Positions 1 through 7,641 of a stretch of 16,844 bases of DNA are shown one piece after another (position 1 is the first letter of the stretch; each line of letters begins with the position of its first letter). The position numbers and the translations under genes are program-made. The DNA lies in NCBI GenBank assembly GCA_031279295.1, contig JAITIT010000002.1:1-16844 (forward strand). Reading direction: 5' to 3'. Origin of the DNA: Holosporales bacterium. Its GTDB lineage: Bacteria > Pseudomonadota > Alphaproteobacteria > RUG11792. The notes under the pieces are model-generated. The model worked only from the letters and a program-made list of their open reading frames with translations, was not told the origin of the DNA and made no database searches.

Positions 1-11
1 GGCTCCGGTTG

Positions 12-22
12 CATTAACCTCC
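12..22 (-). promoter_or_regulatory. Ribosome binding site and start codon of a gene leaving the window
   Basis: On the minus strand a GGAGG (positions 22-18) is followed after three bases by ATG (14-12), and the frame is open to the window edge (M-Q-P-E). The strong Shine-Dalgarno sequence and the position downstream of mtaB suggest the start of the next minus-strand gene, of which only four codons are visible. The same AGGAGG-3 nt-ATG arrangement is used by the permease gene at 2751. The product cannot be named. Confidence 0.4.
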
Positions 23-188
23 AGATATAGCTTCCCAAAAGGCCTCATCGCAGCATCTGCTATACAGCACATACTACACCAATAACTTCCTGTTCATAGC
101 CAATCAATCTATAAAACCATACTACAGCTGCGTATTATCTCTCACCACGAAGTAACAGGTACAGATGAATATATTGCGTACTTTCGCC

Positions 189-1448
189 TTATAGTTGAGA
201 AAGGGAGGGGATGTAACCAATCAACCCATTTTCGGTAACCCCGGTAATCAATGTGTTCACGATACTGCCAGGCATCACATGGCTGGTATTTGTATTGACA
301 AGCCGCAGTGGGATAAATGAGTCCGTTTTCCCATATGCAGATTCATCGGAGCATTCCTCTATGATCCCGCGTACTGTCGTTCCAACCATCGACTTAAAGA
401 GCTTCTGCTGCACTTCATGTGCCTTAGTTCTCAACTCCTTCGCCCTCTCCAATATGGTTACCCGTTGGTTCTGAATCATCCTTGCTGCCACAGTTCCGGA
501 ACGTGGTGAGTATGGAAACACGTGCAACAATGTCAGTCCGCTCTCATCAACGAGATCCAGTGTGTGTTGGAACATCGCATCTGTTTCAGTTGGGAAGCCA
601 GTGATCAGGTCACACCCCAGGACGATGCAAGGGCGTCGATCCAACAGATATCGGCACAGATCTATAACGTCATCTCTAACATGCCTACGCTTCATTGCCT
701 TCAATACAACATCATCTCCAGATTGTATGCTGAAGTGAAAGTGTGGCATTATCCTATCCTCCCCAATGAACAGATCACGCAGTCTTGCATCTACTCCATG
801 TGGATCTAGCGACGAGATTCGCAACCTACGCATCTCAGGAAATATCCTCAATGTGGTCTCAATTACATCAGCTAACACTGGCCCGTCCAAGTCTTTCCCG
901 TAGGACGTTATGTCGATCCCTGACAGCACGATCTCCTTGCACCCAGCCATCAAGAGAGTCTCTACTCGATGCAGGATATCTTTAATCGGCAAGCTCTTAG
1001 TAGGCCCCCTCGTGGCTGGGACAATACAATACGTACACCAGTTATCGCACCCATTTTGGATTTGCAGGAAGGCTCTGATCTTGCCTTGAAAGATCGCACT
1101 GTGATCAACGTCTGTAGAAGGACTCTCTGAATGCTGACCAGAGATGTATGCGCTAAGCTCACCTTTTTTGTCGTTTTGCACGACCTTGTCAATTCCATCC
1201 AATGAGCTGAAGTAGTCGTATGATGTTTTGGCGGCACACCCCGTGACGATGATCTTCGCATCGCTGTTTTCTCTAATAGCCTTTCTGACAGCCTGCCTAG
1301 ACTGCCTCTCAGCCTCGTGTGTAACAGCGCATGTGTTAATCACAACGATATCAGAATCCGGGTCCACCTGCTCTAGCATGGCCTTGGTAACTTCAGACTC
1401 ATAGGAGTTAAATCGGCACCCCAGCGTAATGATCTTGATGTTAGACAC
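189..1448 (-). CDS. mtaB: tRNA (N6-L-threonylcarbamoyladenosine(37)-C2)-methylthiotransferase MtaB
   Basis: Radical-SAM enzyme that adds a methylthio group to t6A at position 37 of ANN-decoding tRNAs, giving ms2t6A. The 419-residue protein has the full family architecture. The N-terminal methylthiotransferase domain carries cluster cysteines C11, C40 and C71. The radical-SAM core has CxxxCxxC at C134, C138 and C141, in the context GCDNWCTYC. A C-terminal TRAM-like RNA-binding domain covers roughly residues 355-415. The start is GTG at 1448; the next in-frame ATG would remove C11, so GTG is preferred. It overlaps the stop of the upstream permease gene by 8 bases, which implies co-transcription and translational coupling. 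The related enzymes MiaB and RimO are less likely: the TLGCRFN start and INTCAVTHEAERQSRQ segment are of the MtaB type. Nothing looks degraded. Confidence 0.93.
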   Translation of the reverse strand: MSNIKIITLGCRFNSYESEVTKAMLEQVDPDSDIVVINTCAVTHEAERQSRQAVRKAIRENSDAKIIVTGCAAKTSYDYFSSLDGIDKVVQNDKKGELSAYISGQHSESPSTDVDHSAIFQGKIRAFLQIQNGCDNWCTYCIVPATRGPTKSLPIKDILHRVETLLMAGCKEIVLSGIDITSYGKDLDGPVLADVIETTLRIFPEMRRLRISSLDPHGVDARLRDLFIGEDRIMPHFHFSIQSGDDVVLKAMKRRHVRDDVIDLCRYLLDRRPCIVLGCDLITGFPTETDAMFQHTLDLVDESGLTLLHVFPYSPRSGTVAARMIQNQRVTILERAKELRTKAHEVQQKLFKSMVGTTVRGIIEECSDESAYGKTDSFIPLRLVNTNTSHVMPGSIVNTLITGVTENGLIGYIPSLSQL

Positions 1449-2751
1449 CTGTGTTGCTCGGTGTGCGCCTACTCTTCAGGAGAACCGGAATTCCGATGAC
1501 AACAAACATTGCTAGTATCACAATGGATGGTATGATATCCTGGATCAAAGCAAAGAGGCAGAATGTGGCGGCTGCATAAGCGAGCACATATCGATGCCGC
1601 CTTGCTTTAGGATTACTATACCACTTCTTGATAAGCTTGATATACGTAAAACAACACACCAGGTACACGAACATGAACGCACTACACATGCGTGATATCA
1701 ACTTATCAAACCCATCCTGTTCGATCCTCTCGAGAATCAGGAACGGGATACTGCCACAGAAGGAAAATGCCAGAGCCGCGATTGGTGCACCATGCTTGTT
1801 GGTCTTGCCGAAGATGCTTGGGAATAGCCCGTCTGTATACGCACAGTGTGCGATCTGGCCGCTGGTGAAAATCCAGGAGTTTAGAGTGCTCAAGCAAACT
1901 ACGATTGCCAGTACAGAAATTGTGATATCACCTGCATTACCAAACACCTTGCTCATCACGAGCGAGTACGGCGCCTCTGTCTTCATCAACTCATCGAAAC
2001 CAACGACACCGATAACTGAAATGGTGTTGAGGACATAAACCAGTGCTACGCATACCGTCCCAATTATCAGCGCACGCGGTATGGTCTTCTCTGGAGTTTT
2101 CACGTTGCAGGTAGCAGCCGTTGCGCACTCCACACCTACAAATCCCCAGAACGTTAGGAGTGACGTCGTAGCGATTGTCGATACAGTGCCGAGACAAGTT
2201 GTATTGTCAGTAGCCACGACTTGACTGAATGATGTTACCTCAAAGAACATGAAGAAAATGAGTGGCAGAACGAAGAGCGGAACGTACTTCAGTATCATCA
2301 AACACGATCCTATCCACCCTATTGCATTGATACGTACGATGCTAATGCACGTGATCGCTAGCAGAAGCAGCACCTCCAACATGAGTATCTGAACCGTTGA
2401 GGATTCGCCAGTTATCGCAGATAGATACTTTATGGCAGTTACAAGGAGGATAGAATTGCTAGCCCATGATATCATCCAGTACGTCCAGCCCGTGAAGAAG
2501 CTCGCTGATTTTCCAAACGCCTCAAGCACGTATGTATGGGGGCCACCACTATTAGCGAAACGCGACGATAAGTCCGAAAAGATGAGGGCAATAGCGATAG
2601 CCCCAGCGACTGACACGAGCCATCCCCAAAGCCCGAGAGGACCATACTTCGCTAATGATGACGGTAACACAAAAATACCGGATCCTAGCTGACTGCTGAT
2701 TACGATCGATACCAGAGCACAGAATCCTAACTTACCTTTTGGGTGGTTCAT
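1441..2751 (-). CDS. APC-superfamily amino acid/polyamine antiporter, AdiC-like
   Basis: Inner-membrane transporter of the amino acid-polyamine-organocation superfamily, about 436 residues with about 12 hydrophobic segments. The first unwound helix carries GSGIF at residues 23-27. By eye it aligns well with the arginine/agmatine antiporter AdiC, even in numbering. W202 and E208 lie in FWGFVGVE. W293 lies in NSWIFTSGQ, followed by DGLFPSIF and a GAP motif. N99 probably matches AdiC N101. Known AdiC biology suggests exchange of a cationic amino acid or polyamine, but no decarboxylase is adjacent, so the substrate is uncertain. The start is placed at ATG 2751 because AGGAGG lies three bases upstream; an in-frame GTG at 2769 would put that ribosome binding site inside the gene. 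A good promoter lies at 2817-2845. The 3' end overlaps mtaB. Confidence 0.88.
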   Translation of the reverse strand: MNHPKGKLGFCALVSIVISSQLGSGIFVLPSSLAKYGPLGLWGWLVSVAGAIAIALIFSDLSSRFANSGGPHTYVLEAFGKSASFFTGWTYWMISWASNSILLVTAIKYLSAITGESSTVQILMLEVLLLLAITCISIVRINAIGWIGSCLMILKYVPLFVLPLIFFMFFEVTSFSQVVATDNTTCLGTVSTIATTSLLTFWGFVGVECATAATCNVKTPEKTIPRALIIGTVCVALVYVLNTISVIGVVGFDELMKTEAPYSLVMSKVFGNAGDITISVLAIVVCLSTLNSWIFTSGQIAHCAYTDGLFPSIFGKTNKHGAPIAALAFSFCGSIPFLILERIEQDGFDKLISRMCSAFMFVYLVCCFTYIKLIKKWYSNPKARRHRYVLAYAAATFCLFALIQDIIPSIVILAMFVVIGIPVLLKSRRTPSNTGV

Positions 2752-2754
2752 GAA

Positions 2755-2760
2755 CCTCCT
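2755..2760 (-). promoter_or_regulatory. AGGAGG ribosome binding site that decides the permease start
   Basis: A perfect AGGAGG on the minus strand, three bases before ATG 2751. The longer GTG-initiated frame (2769) would translate through this site, so the ATG start is chosen. The spacing is shorter than usual. Confidence 0.6.
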
Positions 2761-2816
2761 GAGGCACACATAAAACGCCGCCAGTTACTGACACGCACGT
2801 ACCCGACCACAACGTT

Positions 2817-2845
2817 AGTATAAAGACTAAAAGGCGGGAATTCAA
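2817..2845 (-). promoter_or_regulatory. Sigma70-type promoter for the permease-mtaB unit
   Basis: On the minus strand, -35 TTGAAT (2845-2840), a 17-base spacer and -10 TATACT (2822-2817). Transcription would start near 2810, giving a leader of about 60 bases before ATG 2751. It lies in the 130-base gap after pgi, indicating that the permease-mtaB pair can be transcribed separately from the nupC-acs-pgi unit. Confidence 0.6.
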
Positions 2846-2884
2846 ATCATTCGGCATCATGCTCTGCAGGAGCCGCTACGTGTT

Positions 2885-4078
2885 TTACATACGGTACTTA
2901 CAAAGGTAACACATGGCGAGTTTTTTAGAAGCTTCCACAGCCGGCTGGTCGAATGGATTAACCCCTGCGAGTTTCGCAATGGTAATAACTTCGACAAACG
3001 ACAGCGCCATTAGGTATCCTATAACCCACACATTGAATTCATCAAACTCCAGCACCCTCACGAACGCTTTCTCCTTCAGAACATCTATCGTGGCTTGTTG
3101 GTGAGATAGCATGAGGTCGTGGATACAGCGTCCATGTAGTGGTCCTAGTAGATCACAATTGAGCCCCGGAGTATAGGTATTATGCCGCTGCGTAATCACA
3201 GTGAATGTCTTATCGGATGGTCCACCAAGGAACAACTGCAGCATGGAATGTTGATCGATGGTTCCTGTGGCTCCAACTGGAGTAATGCCGAATCCTTCTG
3301 ATTTACCGAGGCTCTCTGAGATTAGTTGGATAGCCCACCTGCAGTAGTCGCCGAGGAGATCTGAGTAAGCCATAATCACGTGTATGCTACCCCTGCCGGA
3401 GCGGACGACATTGTACATATCAACGATATCACTGAAGATCTTGCACTCGTCCGGAAAGCTCGCTTTGGTGATGTGATCTATGAGGGTTCTTGCTCCGTCA
3501 GTGAACATCCTGATATCGACTCCCCCAAGTAAGGCTGGTAATAGCCCAACGATCGAGAACACTGAGAATCTTCCGCCTATCTTGGGATTGTGTTCAAGCA
3601 CGGACATGCCTTTAGATTCTGCGACTTTCATCAATGTGCTAGTTTCCATCAGCTCTGTGATAGCGATGGCTCTACCGGCATAATCGAAGTCTTTCCAGAG
3701 CTCGCATATGGACGCAAAAAGCATAAGCGTTTCCGTTGTCCTACCTGACTTGGAGATTACGATAATACCGGTCCTATCCTTGTCGCAGCTGCCGATGACA
3801 TTCATGAAATGTCTGGAGTCTACATTTTCAAGGAACGTGATCCTTGGCACACGCCCGGAGTATAGCGTCTCAAAGTTTACTAGACACTTCCCACCAAGGC
3901 TGGAGCCGCCAGTCCCTATCACCAACACCTTCTCGCAGTCACTGAACTTGTTCGCCACAGCCTCTATGTGATCATGGCCTTCGTTCAGTACCCTGAACAT
4001 ATCCATGGTCTCGATGCAATGCTTCAGATGGTTAAGCGCTTCATTAAGCATGGTTTCTACAGGCTCTGATACCACCAT
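2885..4078 (-). CDS. pgi: Glucose-6-phosphate isomerase (short form)
   Basis: Cytoplasmic aldose-ketose isomerase interconverting glucose-6-phosphate and fructose-6-phosphate. The 397-residue protein is short beside the roughly 450 (Bacillus type) or 550 (E. coli type) residues of most bacterial forms, but the key motifs are present. IGTGGSSLGG lies near residues 54-63. The phosphate-binding ISKSGRTTET is near 108-117 and GGRFSVFS near 168-175. The catalytic-region motif SESLGKSEGFG (residues 254-264) carries the presumed catalytic E255. Further on are DQHSMLQ near 275-281 and NPFDQPAVEASKK near 374-386. I placed the start at ATG 4078; a GTG at 4081 in the same frame is equally possible. Only about 9 bases separate it from the stop of the acs-like gene, so the two are cotranscribed. 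It could serve glycolysis, gluconeogenesis or envelope sugar supply; the neighbours do not decide this. Confidence 0.92.
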   Translation of the reverse strand: MVVSEPVETMLNEALNHLKHCIETMDMFRVLNEGHDHIEAVANKFSDCEKVLVIGTGGSSLGGKCLVNFETLYSGRVPRITFLENVDSRHFMNVIGSCDKDRTGIIVISKSGRTTETLMLFASICELWKDFDYAGRAIAITELMETSTLMKVAESKGMSVLEHNPKIGGRFSVFSIVGLLPALLGGVDIRMFTDGARTLIDHITKASFPDECKIFSDIVDMYNVVRSGRGSIHVIMAYSDLLGDYCRWAIQLISESLGKSEGFGITPVGATGTIDQHSMLQLFLGGPSDKTFTVITQRHNTYTPGLNCDLLGPLHGRCIHDLMLSHQQATIDVLKEKAFVRVLEFDEFNVWVIGYLMALSFVEVITIAKLAGVNPFDQPAVEASKKLAMCYLCKYRM

Positions 4079-4087
4079 CACCAGCCA

Positions 4088-6016
4088 TCAATTCTTGATG
4101 CTTGCCATGATGGCCTCGATGCACTCTGGATTCGAGATAGTAGTAAGGTCCTGGAAATCTCTTTTGTTGGAGGCGATGCCCCGCAGGATCCTACGCATGA
4201 TTTTCCCAGATCTCGTTTTGGGGAGATCATCAACTATCGCTATAATGTCTGGCTTCGTGATAGGGCTTATCAGCTTCCTAACCCTGTCAGAGATTGTCTT
4301 CTCTGCACTAGCACGCTGCTCATCGGTAATCTCTTTTTTGAGGACTACAAAAGCGAAGATCCCCTCACCCTTTATCGAATGTGGGAACCCAACTACTGAT
4401 ACCTCCGCTACAATGTCTGATCCTGTAATCACCTCTTCAATCTCGATTGGACTAATTCTGTGGCCTGACACATTTAGCACATCGTCAGCGCGACCTGTGA
4501 TCCAGTGATTGCCATCGAAATCGAAGTACGCCTCATCACCAGTGAAATATATATCTTCGCTGGACCGTGAGTAGTACGTATCCTTCATGGCGGTCTTGCT
4601 ACCAAAGATTCCGGTTAGCATCCCCGGTAGTGGGTGCTCTATGAACATAGCCCCCCTAGTTTCCGGAGTGGTAATGGTAACATCAGCCTCATCTTTCAGG
4701 ATCAGTTTACACCCGAAGAACTGCCGTCCTATATGCCCGTACGCTTTCATATCTGTGAGGTTACTAAGAGGAGCAGTCGGAACCCCGCCGAGCTCGGTCT
4801 GGCCCCACATATTCACGATGGGACACCTCCCACCTCCCACGTCGTTAAAGTACCATAGCCACGCCTCTTTGTTCAGTACCTCACCGAACACTCCGAGATA
4901 CTTTAAAGAGCTTCTCGAGCTTGTCGATAGACACTCGTCAGGATTCTGCATCATTGCTCTCAGGACAGTCGGTGCTGTGTTGAGGGTAGTTACCTTGTGC
5001 ATATCTACGATTTCCCAGAAGATCGAGTTTCTGGGATACGTTGGGATACCTTCAAAAAACAGTGACGTCGTGCCATTACATAGTGCTGAATACAGGGGGT
5101 ACGCATGTCCCCCCATCCATCCGATATCTCCAGAGCCCCAGAAGACTTCATTCTCAAACAGGTTGAAGAAATAGCGTCCTGTTAGCATGGAAAACAGCAG
5201 GAACCCCCCAGTACCTAGTGTCACGCCCTTTGGCTTTCCAACAGATCCTGACGTGTATAGGATGAACAAGTCATCTGGAGCACCCGTCTCCTGTATCTTA
5301 CACTCAAGTGATTGATCCTTCGAGGCTTCGTAGTAATCGATATCGAGACCATCGTCCCAGTTGATATCAATCCCCTGGCGCTTTACTATAAGGGCTCTAA
5401 TCCTACGGTCACAGATCTTCCTGGCAGCATCCACATTCTGCTTCAGTGGGAACAGCTTGCCACCACGCCTGTTTGCGTCGCATGAGATTATGAAACTAGA
5501 GTTGCAGTTATCCATTCTAAGGGAAATAGCGTTTGGTGAGAATCCTGCGAAGACGGCAGTGTACGGAATACCAAGCCTGGCGCAGGCCATGCATGCGTAT
5601 ATTCCTTCCGGAACCATAGGCATATACACTGTTACACAGTCGCTCCGTGTTAGCCCGAGCTCAGCTAGCGTGTTCGCGAATCTGCACACCTCCTCCTTCA
5701 GACGTTTGAACGATATGTATTCGAACTCGTCAAGATTCTCCCCTTGCCAAATAACGGCGGTCTTGTACGGATTCACTTCCGCATGGCGATCAACGCAGTT
5801 ATAGCATGCATTGATCTTTCCGTCAGGAAACCACTTCGTAGTTCCATGTGATCCCCTCTGCATGATTATCTCGGGTGTATGGTCCCATGATAACCTCGGG
5901 ACCTGCGCACGCCAGTATCCTTCTATGTCGCGGAGAGAATAATCGTATATGGTCTTATAAACTTCCTCATCCCGCCATGCGTCTTCTCGCCTTAGGTATT
6001 GTTCATCAATATTCAT
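4088..6016 (-). CDS. Acetyl-CoA synthetase-like acyl-CoA ligase with altered acyl pocket
   Basis: AMP-forming acyl-CoA ligase of the ANL superfamily, 642 residues, collinear with acetyl-CoA synthetase (Acs). Visible parts are the N-terminal Acs cap (about 30-85), the P-loop YTSGSVGKPKG (254-264), the WGQTE motif (404-408), YFTGDEAY with TGRADDVLNVSGHR (490-520) and the catalytic lysine K605 in KTRSGKIMRR, so adenylation and thioesterification should work. The acyl pocket differs from Salmonella Acs at all four positions I can align: V310 is M301, T311 is G302, V386 is F377 and W414 is G405. Loss of that tryptophan is known to widen the pocket to longer acids, so an acetate-only role is doubtful; propionate, butyrate or a branched or medium-chain acid is possible. 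Its ATG overlaps the nucleoside transporter stop by 4 bases (ATGA). Confidence 0.85.
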   Translation of the reverse strand: MNIDEQYLRREDAWRDEEVYKTIYDYSLRDIEGYWRAQVPRLSWDHTPEIIMQRGSHGTTKWFPDGKINACYNCVDRHAEVNPYKTAVIWQGENLDEFEYISFKRLKEEVCRFANTLAELGLTRSDCVTVYMPMVPEGIYACMACARLGIPYTAVFAGFSPNAISLRMDNCNSSFIISCDANRRGGKLFPLKQNVDAARKICDRRIRALIVKRQGIDINWDDGLDIDYYEASKDQSLECKIQETGAPDDLFILYTSGSVGKPKGVTLGTGGFLLFSMLTGRYFFNLFENEVFWGSGDIGWMGGHAYPLYSALCNGTTSLFFEGIPTYPRNSIFWEIVDMHKVTTLNTAPTVLRAMMQNPDECLSTSSRSSLKYLGVFGEVLNKEAWLWYFNDVGGGRCPIVNMWGQTELGGVPTAPLSNLTDMKAYGHIGRQFFGCKLILKDEADVTITTPETRGAMFIEHPLPGMLTGIFGSKTAMKDTYYSRSSEDIYFTGDEAYFDFDGNHWITGRADDVLNVSGHRISPIEIEEVITGSDIVAEVSVVGFPHSIKGEGIFAFVVLKKEITDEQRASAEKTISDRVRKLISPITKPDIIAIVDDLPKTRSGKIMRRILRGIASNKRDFQDLTTISNPECIEAIMASIKN

Positions 6017-7278
6017 ACAAGCTCCAAACAGTCTAAAAATACGCTCATGATCATTGCGGTTAATCCTGTCGCCAACAGTCCGGCCCAGAACGCTTTACAC
6101 GCTAACGCGGATATGCATTTCTGAGATGGAGCGAGAGCAGATATTCCACCGATCGTAATTCCTATGCAAGCAAAGTTTCCGAAGTTGTTGAGTGCATAGA
6201 TTGCTTTGGTAACACTTCCTGAATCCAGCCCCGCCTTGGCTAGATCGAAGAACGCAACCAACTCGTTTACAGCCGTCTTCGTTCCAAGTATTTGAGATAC
6301 CGACATCACGTCCTTGGAAGCAACATCCAACAGCCAGGCAAACGGGTACATGCATATTCCAAAAATTCTCTGGAGAGTGATTGGCTCACCTCCAACATCC
6401 GGGAATAATCCCAGTAAGTAATTGGTGAGAGCAATTAGCGCCACAGCTCCTATCAACGATCCTACGATGCACCACCAGACAAACGCACCATCCGAAACCC
6501 CCTTCGACATAGCTCCCATAAAACTCGAGTAAGGGAGTGTAGATTCCTGGCTTGAAGCAGTTCCTATATCGTCGTCTACTCTCCCGCTCTGCATCATAAG
6601 TGGGCATATGATGTGGACCGAAATTACAGACACCACGCTGGATACCAGAACGTGCTTCATTGCGTCCTGACATATGCCATCAAGTGCTCCAGCGTATATC
6701 GGCATTGTTGCTACAGACGTAGTTGCGAAGGCCAGTGCCAGGATGATGAAGATGTCATTCTCTCGTAAGAATGGTAGTCTGTGCTTAACGAGCAGAGGGG
6801 CTTCAACCTGACCAACGAATATCTTGGCAGCTGTTATGATTCCGACTGTCTCATTCACCCCAAACACCTTTTTAAAAGCGTACCCCATTACCTTTGCGAT
6901 AATCGGAAATACCTTGAGGTATGTCAGGATAGCTGCCAGTGCTCCGGTGAGGATGACGGTAGGAAGAGCCTGAAATGCAAAGACAAACGGAGAACGGCCA
7001 TCTAGAATATCAAATGGTAACATGTCCCCACCGATATATCCAAACACGAACTTCGTCCCCTCGAGAGTCGCGTCCTTCAATTTCATGATTCCGTTCGCGA
7101 GGTACTCAATTCCGGAAATGCAGATAGGGAATTTCATGAGTACAAAAATCAGCGCCACCTGGAACAGAATCCCATATATCACCGGTCGCCAGCAACCTCT
7201 GTTCCGCCAAGCAGTACAGCCACCAATCAGGAAGGCGCAACCCAGCATAGCAAAATAACCGACGAGAGATCTAAGCAC
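6013..7278 (-). CDS. Concentrative nucleoside transporter, CNT (NupC-like) family
   Basis: Inner-membrane cation-coupled nucleoside symporter, 421 residues, about the usual bacterial CNT length, hydrophobic throughout. Family marks are GQVEAPLL (156-163), the hairpin motif contacting the base in known structures; TTSVATMPIYAG (186-197); KTAVNELVA (334-342), containing the conserved N-E pair; and YALNNFGNF (361-369), which keeps the ribose-contacting asparagine (N368). The start is GTG at 7278, with AGG and GGAG upstream as Shine-Dalgarno; the frame is closed by TAG just upstream, and the next ATG is at 7248. It is the first gene of a unit with the acyl-CoA ligase (4-base overlap) and pgi, and has its own promoter at 7312-7341. 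Uptake of host nucleosides suits an intracellular bacterium. Substrate preference (purine or pyrimidine) cannot be read safely from the sequence. Confidence 0.9.
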   Translation of the reverse strand: MLRSLVGYFAMLGCAFLIGGCTAWRNRGCWRPVIYGILFQVALIFVLMKFPICISGIEYLANGIMKLKDATLEGTKFVFGYIGGDMLPFDILDGRSPFVFAFQALPTVILTGALAAILTYLKVFPIIAKVMGYAFKKVFGVNETVGIITAAKIFVGQVEAPLLVKHRLPFLRENDIFIILALAFATTSVATMPIYAGALDGICQDAMKHVLVSSVVSVISVHIICPLMMQSGRVDDDIGTASSQESTLPYSSFMGAMSKGVSDGAFVWWCIVGSLIGAVALIALTNYLLGLFPDVGGEPITLQRIFGICMYPFAWLLDVASKDVMSVSQILGTKTAVNELVAFFDLAKAGLDSGSVTKAIYALNNFGNFACIGITIGGISALAPSQKCISALACKAFWAGLLATGLTAMIMSVFLDCLELV

Positions 7279-7311
7279 TCCAGCCTATCTATTCAATTTC
7301 GAGCAACAGAA

Positions 7312-7341
7312 ATTCTACTCCACTGTGAACTCCGGCATCAA
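7312..7341 (-). promoter_or_regulatory. Sigma70-type promoter for the nucleoside transporter unit
   Basis: On the minus strand, -35 TTGATG (7341-7336), an 18-base spacer and -10 TAGAAT (7317-7312). The expected transcription start near 7305 gives a leader of about 27 bases before the GTG at 7278. The -10 and spacer are the same as in the acpP promoter at 12068-12097. Confidence 0.5.
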
Positions 7342-7489
7342 GGATCTTTATGGATTGTGAGTGGTGTCCATGTGACTTGAGGTAAATTGCATGCCTCCAG
7401 AACTCTATCAACACACCCAATGGGAGTAAATCCTTACAACCAATACCGTAGTCTATAGTCATCCTCCCTCAACACCATAATTCTCACCC

Positions 7490-7505
7490 GTAACTATTCC
7501 TTAAC
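7490..7505 (+). promoter_or_regulatory. CtrA-like site (GTAA-N7-TTAAC)
   Basis: GTAACTATTCCTTAAC differs in one position from the alphaproteobacterial CtrA consensus TTAA-N7-TTAAC. It overlaps a possible -35 element (TTAACC, 7501-7506) of an 18-base-spaced promoter with -10 TAAACT at 7525-7530, a placement seen at CtrA-controlled promoters. A near copy (14 of 16 bases) lies at 12220-12235 upstream of the accessory block. CtrA itself is not in the window, so this is a hypothesis. Confidence 0.3.
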
Positions 7506-7581
7506 CCATCTCCTGTATCAGGCCTAAACTTAAGTGGAGATTAATTCCAGACATAGGTCCTGTGGCTGCCAGCAAGTGTCA

Positions 7582-7611
7582 TTGCCATTCTCGCATGGCG
7601 TGTGATACAGT
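7582..7611 (+). promoter_or_regulatory. Possible promoter for the MFS-rsmE unit
   Basis: -35 TTGCCA (7582-7587), an 18-base spacer and -10 TACAGT (7606-7611). Transcription from about 7618 would leave a leader of about 24 bases before ATG 7642 and would exclude the TTG at 7615 as start codon. An alternative promoter lies at 7501-7530. Confidence 0.4.
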
Positions 7612-7641
7612 GTATTGTTTAGCGATTCTGGCATATTGGAA

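Larger units (their letters stand above)
7279..7641. other. Divergent intergenic region between nucleoside transporter and MFS genes
   Basis: No convincing protein or RNA gene is visible here. It holds the minus-strand promoter at 7312-7341, a CtrA-like direct repeat at 7490-7505, and two possible plus-strand promoters: TTAACC-18-TAAACT (7501-7530) and TTGCCA-18-TACAGT (7582-7611). A 16-codon frame (7595-7645) whose stop overlaps the MFS start codon is noted among the rejected items. I see no hairpin followed by a T-run. Confidence 0.6.

Noticed and set aside
522..809. Plus-strand open frames opposite mtaB, acs and pgi
   Set aside because: They lie antisense to genes with complete motifs, have no ribosome binding sites or recognisable domains, and are best explained as chance frames.
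2850..2884. Possible terminator hairpin after pgi (GCTC-CTGCA-GAGC)
   Set aside because: The stem is only 4 bp, or longer with a bulge, and no T-run follows it; the next feature is the -35 element of the permease promoter.
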